From CAYVQZ01 sp964453435 (GTDB lineage: Bacteria; Abyssobacteria; SURF-5), in the NCBI GenBank assembly GCA_964453435.1, contig CAYVQZ010000073.1:1-20897 (forward strand): a stretch of DNA of 20,897 bases, written 5' to 3'. How positions within the stretch are numbered: position 1 is the first letter of the stretch; each line of letters opens with the position of its first letter. Of this stretch, positions 1-7,250 are shown piece by piece. The notes under the pieces were generated by a model. It was not told the origin of the DNA. It ran no database searches and was given only the letters and a program-made list of their open reading frames with translations. The translations under genes were made by a program, and so were the position numbers.

Positions 1-1082
1 TTTCGGCTGAGGACCTTGTAGATACACATGGCGATGATGCCCGGAATTAAAAAGTATAATGCCGCAATGGCCGGGAGATACTCCGCGCCGTACATGAGGC
101 GGATTGCCACTCGTCCAAACACAAGAATTCCCAGAGCCGGCAATGCGGTTACGAACAAGGTGTTGCGGCAGACCTTTGCCGTGAACTCGTTCGCATCGTC
201 ATCCCGGAGACCGGCAAGCCTTGGAAACAATACGGTTCCAACGGACTCGGGAATGAAGAATATGAGCGAAACAAGGCCGACCGCAATGCTGTAGTAGCCG
301 ACCTCGGTCGTGGTGAGAAACAGCGCAAGAAGGAAAATGTCGATTTTGTAATGGAGGAAGCCGGTAAGCGTTTGGACGTGGGATTTGATTCCAAATCGTA
401 GGCTTCGCGCGATTATTCCCAAATCGGGTCGGGCGAACGGGCCGCCCCGAAAGGCAAAATACGTATTGAGTAAGGCGCTTGTGACGTTGATGCCGAGAAG
501 CACGATGGCCGCGCCCCAGAGGCCCATGTGAAGAGCCAGCAACACAACTACAATCGCGACCGTATCGAAAATTCTCAGAAGAAAGCCTATGGAATTGATG
601 AGCCTGAACCGCTCATATGCCACCAGAAGCGAGTTGGCGAACGTTTCCAAAATAAAGAAGGGCATGATGGCAAGAATTACGAAATAAAATTTGGGGTCGA
701 GTTCCTTGAGGACAGTGCTGAAGAGCAAGGGTTTTATCACCCATAATACGGCGAGGGTGACCGCGCTCACTATGACCGTCAGTAATAACGTGTTGGCCCT
801 GATGACTGCGGGCTCCACTTTCACCTCGGTTTTTCTCAAGTAGTACACGTTTGCCTGCGCGATTCCGAGATGGACGAACGCTAGGACGAGACCGGGAAAG
901 GTTGCAATGAGAGCATATGCTCCTCTCCCCGACGGTCCCAGCGCGCGGGCAAGTATTATCCCTGTAGCGACGCCAATGACCAGTGTGATGGTCTTCACGG
1001 CAAACGTCATGGTGACGTCGCTGGCGAATTGGCTGATTGAAGAAACTGCAAAATGAGGCTGTTGTTTTTGCAGGGTTTCCAT
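1..1082 (-). CDS. Wzx-like polysaccharide flippase, C-terminus beyond window
   Basis: I translated this frame by hand; it is open from an ATG at 1082 to the left edge (360 codons, no stop). The product is a hydrophobic multi-spanning protein that begins METLQKQQPH and carries the motif ARALGPSGRGAYAL at about residues 45-58. That motif is typical of the first helices of Wzx/MATE-fold oligosaccharide flippases (RfbX/MurJ superfamily). Long hydrophobic stretches follow, for example at about residues 99-116. Family members normally have 420-500 residues, so roughly the last quarter is missing. The expected role is moving undecaprenol-linked repeat units across the inner membrane. Its ATG shares one base with the TGA of the aminotransferase gene (TGATG), so translation is probably coupled. 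Which sugar it carries cannot be read from the sequence. Confidence 0.9.
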   Translation of the reverse strand, partial: METLQKQQPHFAVSSISQFASDVTMTFAVKTITLVIGVATGIILARALGPSGRGAYALIATFPGLVLAFVHLGIAQANVYYLRKTEVKVEPAVIRANTLLLTVIVSAVTLAVLWVIKPLLFSTVLKELDPKFYFVILAIMPFFILETFANSLLVAYERFRLINSIGFLLRIFDTVAIVVVLLALHMGLWGAAIVLLGINVTSALLNTYFAFRGGPFARPDLGIIARSLRFGIKSHVQTLTGFLHYKIDIFLLALFLTTTEVGYYSIAVGLVSLIFFIPESVGTVLFPRLAGLRDDDANEFTAKVCRNTLFVTALPALGILVFGRVAIRLMYGAEYLPAIAALYFLIPGIIAMCIYKVLSR

Positions 1083-2335
1083 CAATTCACCAGGCTCTCT
1101 GGTTCGCGGGATAGACGTTGCCTCATCGTCGAGAAACGTTGCATGTCCTTCAGCATAGCGCTTAAAAGCGTTGTGTCTTTATTCGAAACGTGGATGTGGC
1201 TCGGTAACGTGAGCATCCGCTTTGCCAAACTGTCGCCGTTCCGGCAGCGGGCCTGGGTGGCTTTTGAGGCGGCGAGTTCGGGTATCTCGGCGATGCCGGT
1301 CGGATAATTCGGACTGGCGCCGAGGCCGGCGGCGGTGAGGCGTGCCAGCAGGTCATCGCATTGTTCCGGAGTGTTCGCCACCACCGGAAAGCGCAACCAA
1401 GTTGCCGAGGAGCGAGCAGGCTCCCGGATGAGCAGAAGACCGCTTTCTTCAAGAGCGCTCCCATACGCATTCGCATTTTCTCTTCGGGCATGGTTGAAGG
1501 CCTCGAGCTTCTTCCGCCAATTGACCGCCAAACCTGCGTTCAGACCACCCAGTTTCTTGATCGGAAATCGAGTCGAGTAAATGGTCTGTCCGAGCTTCAG
1601 GAACGGCAGCCCCGCCGGGAACCAGTAGAGCGACGGCCGTGAGAAAATGTAAAGGAATACTGCGACGCCGAGGGTGGTTAGCTGGTCGATGAGGCTCGGG
1701 CCCTTGAGGCTTTGAACTCTTCGTGATAACGAATCGGCGAGCCGGTCATCATCCGTTGTGATGATGCCTCCCGAGACGGTTGAGAGACATTTGCCGCGCC
1801 CGAGGCTGAAAAAACCCACGTCGCCCAGCGCGCCCGCCTTCTTTCCTTCGAGTTCGGCGCCCATTGCCTGGGCGGCGTCTTCCACAACCCGGCAGCCCGC
1901 CGATTGAGCTGCCGAGAGAATCGGTTCCATCTCGCATGGAATGCCGAAGAGATGCGTCGCGATGACGCAGAGAGTGTTCTGGTTGACGAGCTCCGCAAGG
2001 CGCCGCTCGTCATAATTGAAATCGTTTTCTTTGATTTCGCAGATTACCGGCTTCAACCCCGCTTTTACCACTGCCGACGGGACAGAGAAGCAAGTATAGG
2101 AAGGAATAACCACTTCCTCTTTGCCAGTGAGCTCGTTCAGCGTTTGCAGAATCAGTGTCAGCGCAGCCTTGCCCGAGGAAACGAGAAAAACGTGCTTCAT
2201 GCCAAAGTAAGCCCGAAGCTCTTCCTCGAATTTCCTGAGAGCTTTCGATGGCCTGAGCATCCCTGCTATTCCGAAGAACAGGTCCTTCAAGTATAAGGGC
2301 GCGCCCGCCGGAGGGAGTGTGCGTTGAATTTTCAT
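1082..2335 (-). CDS. DegT/DnrJ/EryC1-family PLP-dependent aminotransferase
   Basis: This 417-aa protein has the layout of DegT/DnrJ/EryC1/StrS sugar aminotransferases. Visible motifs are VSSGKAAL (residues 53-60, cofactor phosphate region), IPSYTC (77-82), EDAAQAMG (152-159, where Asp153 should contact the PLP pyridine nitrogen) and SLGRGKCLSTVSGG (177-190), where Lys182 is the likely Schiff-base lysine. Such enzymes put an amino group on a nucleotide-linked keto-sugar, giving an amino sugar for glycan synthesis. It is followed directly by the flippase, which shares one base with its stop codon, fitting a role in EPS precursor supply. The start is the ATG at 2335; there is no clear Shine-Dalgarno sequence. 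The segment around residues 225-270 (a hydrophobic LYIFSRPSLYWFPAG stretch) is not typical of the family's core, and the exact substrate is unknown. Confidence 0.88.
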   Translation of the reverse strand: MKIQRTLPPAGAPLYLKDLFFGIAGMLRPSKALRKFEEELRAYFGMKHVFLVSSGKAALTLILQTLNELTGKEEVVIPSYTCFSVPSAVVKAGLKPVICEIKENDFNYDERRLAELVNQNTLCVIATHLFGIPCEMEPILSAAQSAGCRVVEDAAQAMGAELEGKKAGALGDVGFFSLGRGKCLSTVSGGIITTDDDRLADSLSRRVQSLKGPSLIDQLTTLGVAVFLYIFSRPSLYWFPAGLPFLKLGQTIYSTRFPIKKLGGLNAGLAVNWRKKLEAFNHARRENANAYGSALEESGLLLIREPARSSATWLRFPVVANTPEQCDDLLARLTAAGLGASPNYPTGIAEIPELAASKATQARCRNGDSLAKRMLTLPSHIHVSNKDTTLLSAMLKDMQRFSTMRQRLSREPESLVN

Positions 2336-2659
2336 GGATTCAGAATAATATGCTCACGCGAAGCCGCCAAAGAGAAGTTACAGATTTGCTCATAGAAATT
2401 AGCCGCGGATGAACGCCTGTCTGCGTGCAACGCACAGGCAGGCGGATTGACACAGATAAAATGCTGCGATTTCCTTGTATCCGCGCACATCTGCGTGCAT
2501 CTGTGGCTGGAATATTTTTCCGTGGTTTTTGAAAAAATCTTCTTTGTCGTATTGTTCAATCTGCGCTAATCCGCGTGCATCTGCGGCTCCCATGGGTTGT
2601 TTGCCTTTTCTTTTGGTCGTGGCTTTGATGCGTGCATCTGTGGCTGGGACGAGTCTTCG
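2336..2659. repeat. Gene-free gap with dispersed-type short repeats and hairpin
   Basis: This 324-bp gap holds no credible gene. The 18-mer GCGTGCATCTGTGGCTGG occurs exactly at 2493-2510 and 2630-2647, and a variant GCGTGCATCTGCGGCT lies at 2573-2588. An inverted relative, AGCCGCGGATGAACG, is at 2401-2415 and matches the reverse complement of the third copy at 13 of 15 bases. An imperfect hairpin spans 2415-2443 (GCCTG...CAGGC arms with CTGCGT/ACGCA inside). Such 'CGCAGATG / CATCTGTGGCT' repeats are, from general knowledge, scattered in hundreds of copies between genes in several environmental lineages, and give spurious peptides rich in HRCTQMCADT-like strings. The gap separates the phosphatase-like gene from the aminotransferase gene. 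I see no confident promoter or terminator in it. Confidence 0.75.
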
Positions 2660-4309
2660 TTACATATACCCAAGGCTCTTGAGCCTTTCCTTTACTTCCG
2701 CCTCTTCTTCGGCTGATAGAGACTCCGGGACAATCTCTTGGCTTTCCGCGGTTGCTTTCAACGAGGGCGTTTGGACTATAAGCGCCTCCTTCAGGAAGGG
2801 CAATGGCGCTGCCCCGTCGAAGCTTTCGGGTACGGGAATCCCATAGAGCGCCAGTATTGTTGCCGGTATATCTGTGATGTGAAGGTCCTTCGAAAGACCT
2901 TTTGACTTGAAGGGTTCTCCGGAAAATACATAAATGCCGCTCTCGGTGTGCGCCCCATAGTAGCCATTATCGGGAATAACGCAGTATGGGATGCCCCGTG
3001 ATACCGAGTTTGCAATGCGGCAGTTCGCGATGGTATGGAATTCGTGATTGCCCCAGGCGATTATGTCCGGGCCATCCGCAGCGAATGGGCCGTCATTTAT
3101 CTGCCCGGATCGTTCAACAAAAGCAAATACGGGATTCTTCTCTCCATTCGCGGTCAACTCTCGAAGCTCCTTGACCAGCTCGGCACACGTGTTTTCATAT
3201 TCCTGCCCGGTCAAGCGAGGATTCACGTATATGCCGAATAGCGCGGCCGAGCAAAACGAGATTTTGGACCGTTTCAGGTCCACCAGTTCCGGCGGGCAGT
3301 AGACTTGAAGTGATTGCGCTGCGTCTATTTTCTGAACGATACTACGCCACAGTTTCTCGGGAAGGAGAACGCATGCATAGCTGAGCAGTCTTCTAATGAC
3401 CTTTTCTGACACCCCGTGCCAGCCCAGTCGCCTGCTTAGCGTTTCAACCAGAAGCACATTCGCGAATCGGAGTCGCTTGCCTGCCCGCTTGAACTTTAAA
3501 AAGCCCGAGTCTTCAAGCCAGTTCATAATCATAAAAGCGCCTTTTGTGCGCACTGAACCGTGGTCGGACATGATAATGAAATTGGCTTCGGGATACTTTT
3601 CAACAAAACGTCCGAGATGAAGGTCGATGTTCTCGAGGGCCTCTTCCAGGTCAGAAAAAACCTTCATTTTGTGATTGAAGTGGTCGGCGGTCTGATAATT
3701 AATTGCGAGGACATCGATATCGTATTTATCGATCAGTTCGAGCGCGAGCTCGGTCTGCCTGTCATTGTATGAAAAATGTTCGCTTTTGAACTTTGCCGCG
3801 TCGCTGTCCGTAAGCATCGAAAAGCGGGGCAGCGCGGGAAATGAAGTTCCAAAGAGTTTTTCAATCGATTCGCGAACACTTGCTGGAAAAACAGCGCGCG
3901 ACCCTTGTTCCGGAGAATCCCAACCGGAAATAAAATATCCTTCGGGTTTTCCTGCCGGATAAGTCATAGGGATGTTTTGAATGCCCACACGCAAACCGGC
4001 GGCATTCAGGTAATCCCAAAAATGGCTTCCCTTTCTGTCAAGCGCGTTGGACGGCCGGAATTTCCGCTTGCCGTCGTCGGCGTGCCACCAGTCCATGACA
4101 CCGTGGTTCCCGGGGTTTCGGCCCGTAAGAAAGGAGGACCATGCGAGCGGGCTGAGCGGTGGCTGGTTGGACTTGAGGATGCCGTGCGCGCCCACCTGCA
4201 TCAAATTCGCGAGATTCGGGAGTTTTCCCGCCCGCAGAAGCGGATTGAGGTACTCCCAACAGATGCCGTCGATTCCGAAAACAATCGTTTTCTTCGTTTT
4301 TGCAGTCAT
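2660..4309 (-). CDS. Alkaline-phosphatase-superfamily phosphodiesterase/phosphatase
   Basis: This 549-aa protein belongs to the type I phosphodiesterase/nucleotide pyrophosphatase branch of the alkaline phosphatase superfamily. The two-metal site can be followed along the chain: Asp14 in FGIDG, probable nucleophile Ser53 in PPLSPLAWSSFLTGRNPGNHG (nucleophile Thr/Ser in the family), Asp209 and His213 in TADHFNH, Asp249-His250 in IMSDHGS, and His454 in YGAHTESG. The tail EEEAEVKERLKSLGYM is a common ending in this subfamily. There is no signal peptide, so the protein is probably cytoplasmic. It could hydrolyse a phosphoester or transfer a phospho-group on a lipid or glycan intermediate, but the substrate is not visible. 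It starts at the ATG at 4309, 127 bp after the NusG-like gene, and may have its own promoter. The ribosome-binding site is poor: GAGG abuts the ATG. Confidence 0.85.
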   Translation of the reverse strand: MTAKTKKTIVFGIDGICWEYLNPLLRAGKLPNLANLMQVGAHGILKSNQPPLSPLAWSSFLTGRNPGNHGVMDWWHADDGKRKFRPSNALDRKGSHFWDYLNAAGLRVGIQNIPMTYPAGKPEGYFISGWDSPEQGSRAVFPASVRESIEKLFGTSFPALPRFSMLTDSDAAKFKSEHFSYNDRQTELALELIDKYDIDVLAINYQTADHFNHKMKVFSDLEEALENIDLHLGRFVEKYPEANFIIMSDHGSVRTKGAFMIMNWLEDSGFLKFKRAGKRLRFANVLLVETLSRRLGWHGVSEKVIRRLLSYACVLLPEKLWRSIVQKIDAAQSLQVYCPPELVDLKRSKISFCSAALFGIYVNPRLTGQEYENTCAELVKELRELTANGEKNPVFAFVERSGQINDGPFAADGPDIIAWGNHEFHTIANCRIANSVSRGIPYCVIPDNGYYGAHTESGIYVFSGEPFKSKGLSKDLHITDIPATILALYGIPVPESFDGAAPLPFLKEALIVQTPSLKATAESQEIVPESLSAEEEAEVKERLKSLGYM

Positions 4310-4387
4310 CCTCGAGTGAGGGAATCAGGTGCGGCCAGCCCCGTGGCCAGGCACACTTCGTCCCCTTCAACCGTCATTGGTTTTAGC

Positions 4388-4418
4388 TTATAAGTCTTTT
4401 ATTAACAGCTACTTATAA
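4388..4418. promoter_or_regulatory. AT-rich inverted repeat upstream of the phosphatase-like gene
   Basis: TTATAAGT (4388-4395) and ACTTATAA (4411-4418) form a perfect 8-bp inverted repeat with a 15-bp spacer. It lies in the 127-bp gap between the NusG-like gene and the phosphatase-like gene, about 80 bp upstream of the latter's ATG. It is too AT-rich and lacks the T-run needed for a strong intrinsic terminator, so an operator or AT-rich promoter region is more likely. The surrounding sequence contains -10-like hexamers, but I cannot place a -35/-10 pair with confidence. Confidence 0.3.
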
Positions 4419-4436
4419 CTGCAACTTCTAATGCTG

Positions 4437-5078
4437 CTATGCCGGAACCACCTGGCCGGCGTCTATCTCACAGGCTACCGCCTGATGGATGATATCAACG
4501 TTCAGAACAACGCAGTTTTTTCCCTTGACTCGTTTGACCGTTCCTTCGAGTCCGGCCAAGGGTCCGTCGATGATTCGCACGCGTCGGCCTCTCGCTATCT
4601 TCGTGAGAGGATGCAGGAACGAGCCTGTCTCCTCCACGCGCCGCACGTTCCGAAGCTCGTCAAGCAGTTTCTCCTGGTCGACAACATCGATGACCCGCGC
4701 GATATGATTCGTCTGGTAGAGTTTTCGCCTGTCGCTCCAGTCGATGTAGACGAACACGTAGCCGGGAAATATGGGCACCATTGCCGTGTAGCGACGTCCC
4801 CGCCGACCCGTGACGCTCTTGCGCAGCGGAAGGTAATGGCGAATGCCGAACTGACCGCACTTTTCCGCAATCTTCTTTTCCCTGCGCGAACGAGTGTGAA
4901 TGACGCACCACCGTTTATTGGGGTCGTCGCAGATGAAAATTTCGGTATCGCTCTCCGGTCCTTGCTCTGGATTCGGAGAGGGTTCGGATCTCGAGGTCGA
5001 CGGTATTTTGCCTGTTGCCTGCGCCCCCGCTTCCGGAGCCACAGAAGAGACGGTCATATGTCCTTCAAAATTCTGCAT
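4437..5078 (-). CDS. NusG/RfaH-like specialised transcription elongation factor
   Basis: The protein has a NusG N-terminal (NGN) domain, from RWCVIHTRSRREKK through IFPGYVFVYIDW, and a C-terminal KOW segment with RGRRVRIIDGPLAGLEGTVKRV. NusG paralogs inside polysaccharide operons (RfaH, LoaP, UpxY types) are known to bind RNA polymerase and reduce premature termination in long operons, and that is the likely role here. A polar N-terminal extension of about 55 residues, rich in Ser, Pro and Glu, precedes the NGN domain. The open frame goes back to a TTG at 5102, but I prefer the ATG at 5078; an ATG at 5057 with AAGGA three bases upstream is also possible. The upstream FemAB-like gene ends at 5109, so the two are co-transcribed. 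The factor is encoded near the end of the operon it would serve. Confidence 0.85.
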   Translation of the reverse strand: MQNFEGHMTVSSVAPEAGAQATGKIPSTSRSEPSPNPEQGPESDTEIFICDDPNKRWCVIHTRSRREKKIAEKCGQFGIRHYLPLRKSVTGRRGRRYTAMVPIFPGYVFVYIDWSDRRKLYQTNHIARVIDVVDQEKLLDELRNVRRVEETGSFLHPLTKIARGRRVRIIDGPLAGLEGTVKRVKGKNCVVLNVDIIHQAVACEIDAGQVVPA

Positions 5079-5108
5079 GTTCGGTTGCTTCGCCTCGACC
5101 AAAACGTA

Positions 5109-6167
5109 TCATGCCAACTTGCCGATAAGCCTGGGGCCGATGCTGCGGGTCACGGCCACCGGCAACTTCTTCCACACTTTTATGGGCAACCCGTACTTGG
5201 AATTGTCTGTGTTCAACTCGGGCAATTCGTTCCCTTCGGGCATCCAGTACTGCCAGTACAATTGCCTCGGCTCGCCGCCCCATTGTTTCTTGAACCGGTA
5301 CGTGCCCTCTCCCGGCGTCGACCGTCCGAAGTTGAACACGGAAAATCCTGCCTCGCACGCATATTTCAAGATGCCCCAATACAGCAGCATGTTGGGGCAC
5401 TTTGCGTTGAATGCGCGCAATGAAGACGCCCACGGTATCGTAAGTGTATCCTTGGATGTCAGGGTGAATCCCGCGGCCACTGTGTCGCCGTTATGCCTCA
5501 CGCAGAAAATGCGGACGTCCTCCGGGAATGTCTGCAGCACACACTCAAAGAAATGCTTGCTGTGACTGGGCGACCCAAGGTCTCGCATGTTGACCACATA
5601 TGTGTCAAAAAAGTCATCGAGCAATTCGTCTTTCCCCTGACACAGGGTAAGCCCTTCGCCTTCAGCTTTTCTCACCTGGTTCCGCACTTTCGCCTTGAGG
5701 CTTCTCCAGAGGTCTTCCGGGTTCGCCGGGAGTTTCAAGGTCATAGAGACCTTGGACTGTTTTGTCGGCAAGTCAAGTTCATGGTTGTTCGCATGTCTGA
5801 TTTCGACATATTCGACATCGAGGTCTCTGGCGAGTTCTTGCGCATGCCTGAGCAGCGCCTCTCGAACATCGGTCCGTTCACAGCAAATGCCGGCATGGTC
5901 GAAGTAGGGGAGGGATACCAGGAACTTTCCGAAAAGTCGGCTCTTCTTGAGAACAAGCGGAAAGACGCCGACGACTGCGCCGCCAGCTTCCGCTTTCAAA
6001 TAAAAGCACTCATTTCCGTAGGCGAATTCGAACACCCGTTTCCAGCCAAATGCATGAAACACGGTTCCTCGTTCGCTTTGAGTGACAAACGCGTCCCACG
6101 CAGGGTCACTGGCATGCCGATCCCGCGAGATTGTAATGCTGGAAATCTCCGCTTTTGTTAGCGCCAT
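5109..6167 (-). CDS. FemAB-like N-acyl/peptidyl transferase of the XrtA-associated type
   Basis: This is a GNAT-fold protein of the FemAB/BioF2-like group (about 352 aa). Visible features are VFHAFGWKRVFEFAYGN near the N-terminus, the basic signature SLKAKVRNQVRKAEGEGL, and a C-terminal GNAT half with FNFGRSTPGEGTYRFKKQWGG. The overall pattern fits FemAB-related proteins that travel with exosortase/EPS loci; these are thought to transfer an acyl or aminoacyl group to a cell-surface molecule, though the reaction is unproven. The frame is open to a GTG at 6209, which would overlap the deacetylase stop by 11 bp. I chose the ATG at 6167 because GGAAAGC lies just upstream; the GTG start remains possible and adds 14 residues. 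The NusG-like gene follows closely. Confidence 0.85.
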   Translation of the reverse strand: MALTKAEISSITISRDRHASDPAWDAFVTQSERGTVFHAFGWKRVFEFAYGNECFYLKAEAGGAVVGVFPLVLKKSRLFGKFLVSLPYFDHAGICCERTDVREALLRHAQELARDLDVEYVEIRHANNHELDLPTKQSKVSMTLKLPANPEDLWRSLKAKVRNQVRKAEGEGLTLCQGKDELLDDFFDTYVVNMRDLGSPSHSKHFFECVLQTFPEDVRIFCVRHNGDTVAAGFTLTSKDTLTIPWASSLRAFNAKCPNMLLYWGILKYACEAGFSVFNFGRSTPGEGTYRFKKQWGGEPRQLYWQYWMPEGNELPELNTDNSKYGLPIKVWKKLPVAVTRSIGPRLIGKLA

Positions 6168-6198
6168 GCTTTCCGCTTTGTCAACTAACGCCTTTTGG

Positions 6199-7224
6199 TC
6201 AGTGTTCACCGTTGAATGAAAAATCCGAAATCCTTCGTCTGAGACTCTCGAAGCCGGACATTGATTTTGCGAATCGCGGCAGATCGTACGCCGCTCCCAT
6301 GCGATTCATCTCGAATGGGTCGGTTTCAGCGGTGCTGAATCCGAAATTCGTCGTGACAGCCACTTGGTATCCACACTGTTTCAGGATATCCTTATGTTCT
6401 TGCGCGTAATCTCCGCGCGTTCCGTTCGGGTAGGCGAATGTCGTAACTTCCCGCTCGAGCGCTTCCTCTATCCTTCTTTTTGATTCCTCGATCTCTGTTT
6501 TCGCTTGCGCGATGGGGACCCGTGAAAGGATTGGATGTGTGAGAGTATGCGAGCCTATTTCGAACAGGTCCTTGTTCAGCCGCCGCAAGGCGTCCCATGA
6601 TACAGGTCGAAATTCTTCTGGCGGAAGAGCCGGAACCGTGACGTCCAATCTCCTCGCGAGTTCCTCCAGGAAAGCGAATTTGTCGCTTTCGCTTACCTTC
6701 TTGCATATCTCCACAAGGTTCAGATATACCTTCCCTTTCTCGTTCGGCGTCCGGAGCGGAATTCCGGAGCCGTCACCAAACACATCAAATGCGGCCTTTT
6801 CGGTTTTCAGCAAGGTATACCGCAGGATGTCCGGCCACAGCCATATTTCCCCATCAACAAAACGGGTGGTCACAAACAACGTTGCCGGCAATTCATACTT
6901 CTCGAGCAATGGAACCGCCACTTTCAGGAAATCTCCGTAGCCGTCGTCCACTGTCAGCGCTGCCGGGTTCTTCACGCGGCCGCTTTCCGATGCCAATGAA
7001 CTCAGGGTCTTCAGGGGAATAACCGTGAAGCGCTCTTTCAGATATTTAAGATGAGCCTCAAAGAGATTCGCCGGGATGGCTCCGTCCGCCCATGATGGCG
7101 ACGCAAACCTGTGGTAGCACAATATTGCGACCTTGTTCCGCCGCGCGGCGCGTCCCAGCTCGAACAAGCCAACCTTATATGCGCTTCGAAGCGCAAACTC
7201 CGTTACTGTTTTTCTTATTTTCAT
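6199..7224 (-). CDS. NodB-type polysaccharide deacetylase
   Basis: This 341-aa protein carries a carbohydrate esterase family 4 (NodB) domain. Motif 1 is TVDDGY (residues 91-96, catalytic base Asp93 and metal ligand Asp94). Motif 2 is SHTLTH (225-230, metal ligands His226 and His230). Motif 3 is FAYPNG. AILCYHRF at 33-40 is the usual entry strand. An insertion of about 80 residues (roughly 125-210) separates motifs 1 and 2. No signal peptide is evident, so it could act in the cytoplasm or be exported by another route. The likely reaction is removal of N- or O-acetyl groups from the EPS or its precursor. It lacks the C-terminal extension I would expect of the standard XrtA-linked deacetylase, so it may be a different subgroup. 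It starts 26 bp after the DUF362 gene and runs into the FemAB-like gene. Confidence 0.9.
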   Translation of the reverse strand: MKIRKTVTEFALRSAYKVGLFELGRAARRNKVAILCYHRFASPSWADGAIPANLFEAHLKYLKERFTVIPLKTLSSLASESGRVKNPAALTVDDGYGDFLKVAVPLLEKYELPATLFVTTRFVDGEIWLWPDILRYTLLKTEKAAFDVFGDGSGIPLRTPNEKGKVYLNLVEICKKVSESDKFAFLEELARRLDVTVPALPPEEFRPVSWDALRRLNKDLFEIGSHTLTHPILSRVPIAQAKTEIEESKRRIEEALEREVTTFAYPNGTRGDYAQEHKDILKQCGYQVAVTTNFGFSTAETDPFEMNRMGAAYDLPRFAKSMSGFESLRRRISDFSFNGEH

Positions 7225-7250
7225 TTATGATTGCGCCAACGTTCTCCGTC

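Noticed and set aside
2399..2593. Small minus-strand open frames rich in HRCTQMCADT-like sequence
   Set aside because: They are translations of the dispersed repeats, a known source of spurious peptide predictions.
4431..5423. 330-codon open frame on the plus strand
   Set aside because: It lies wholly antisense to the NusG-like and FemAB-like genes, which have clear domains; its translation is Arg/His/Cys-rich with no recognisable motif.
5493..6161. 222-codon open frame on the plus strand
   Set aside because: Shadow of the FemAB-like gene on the opposite strand.
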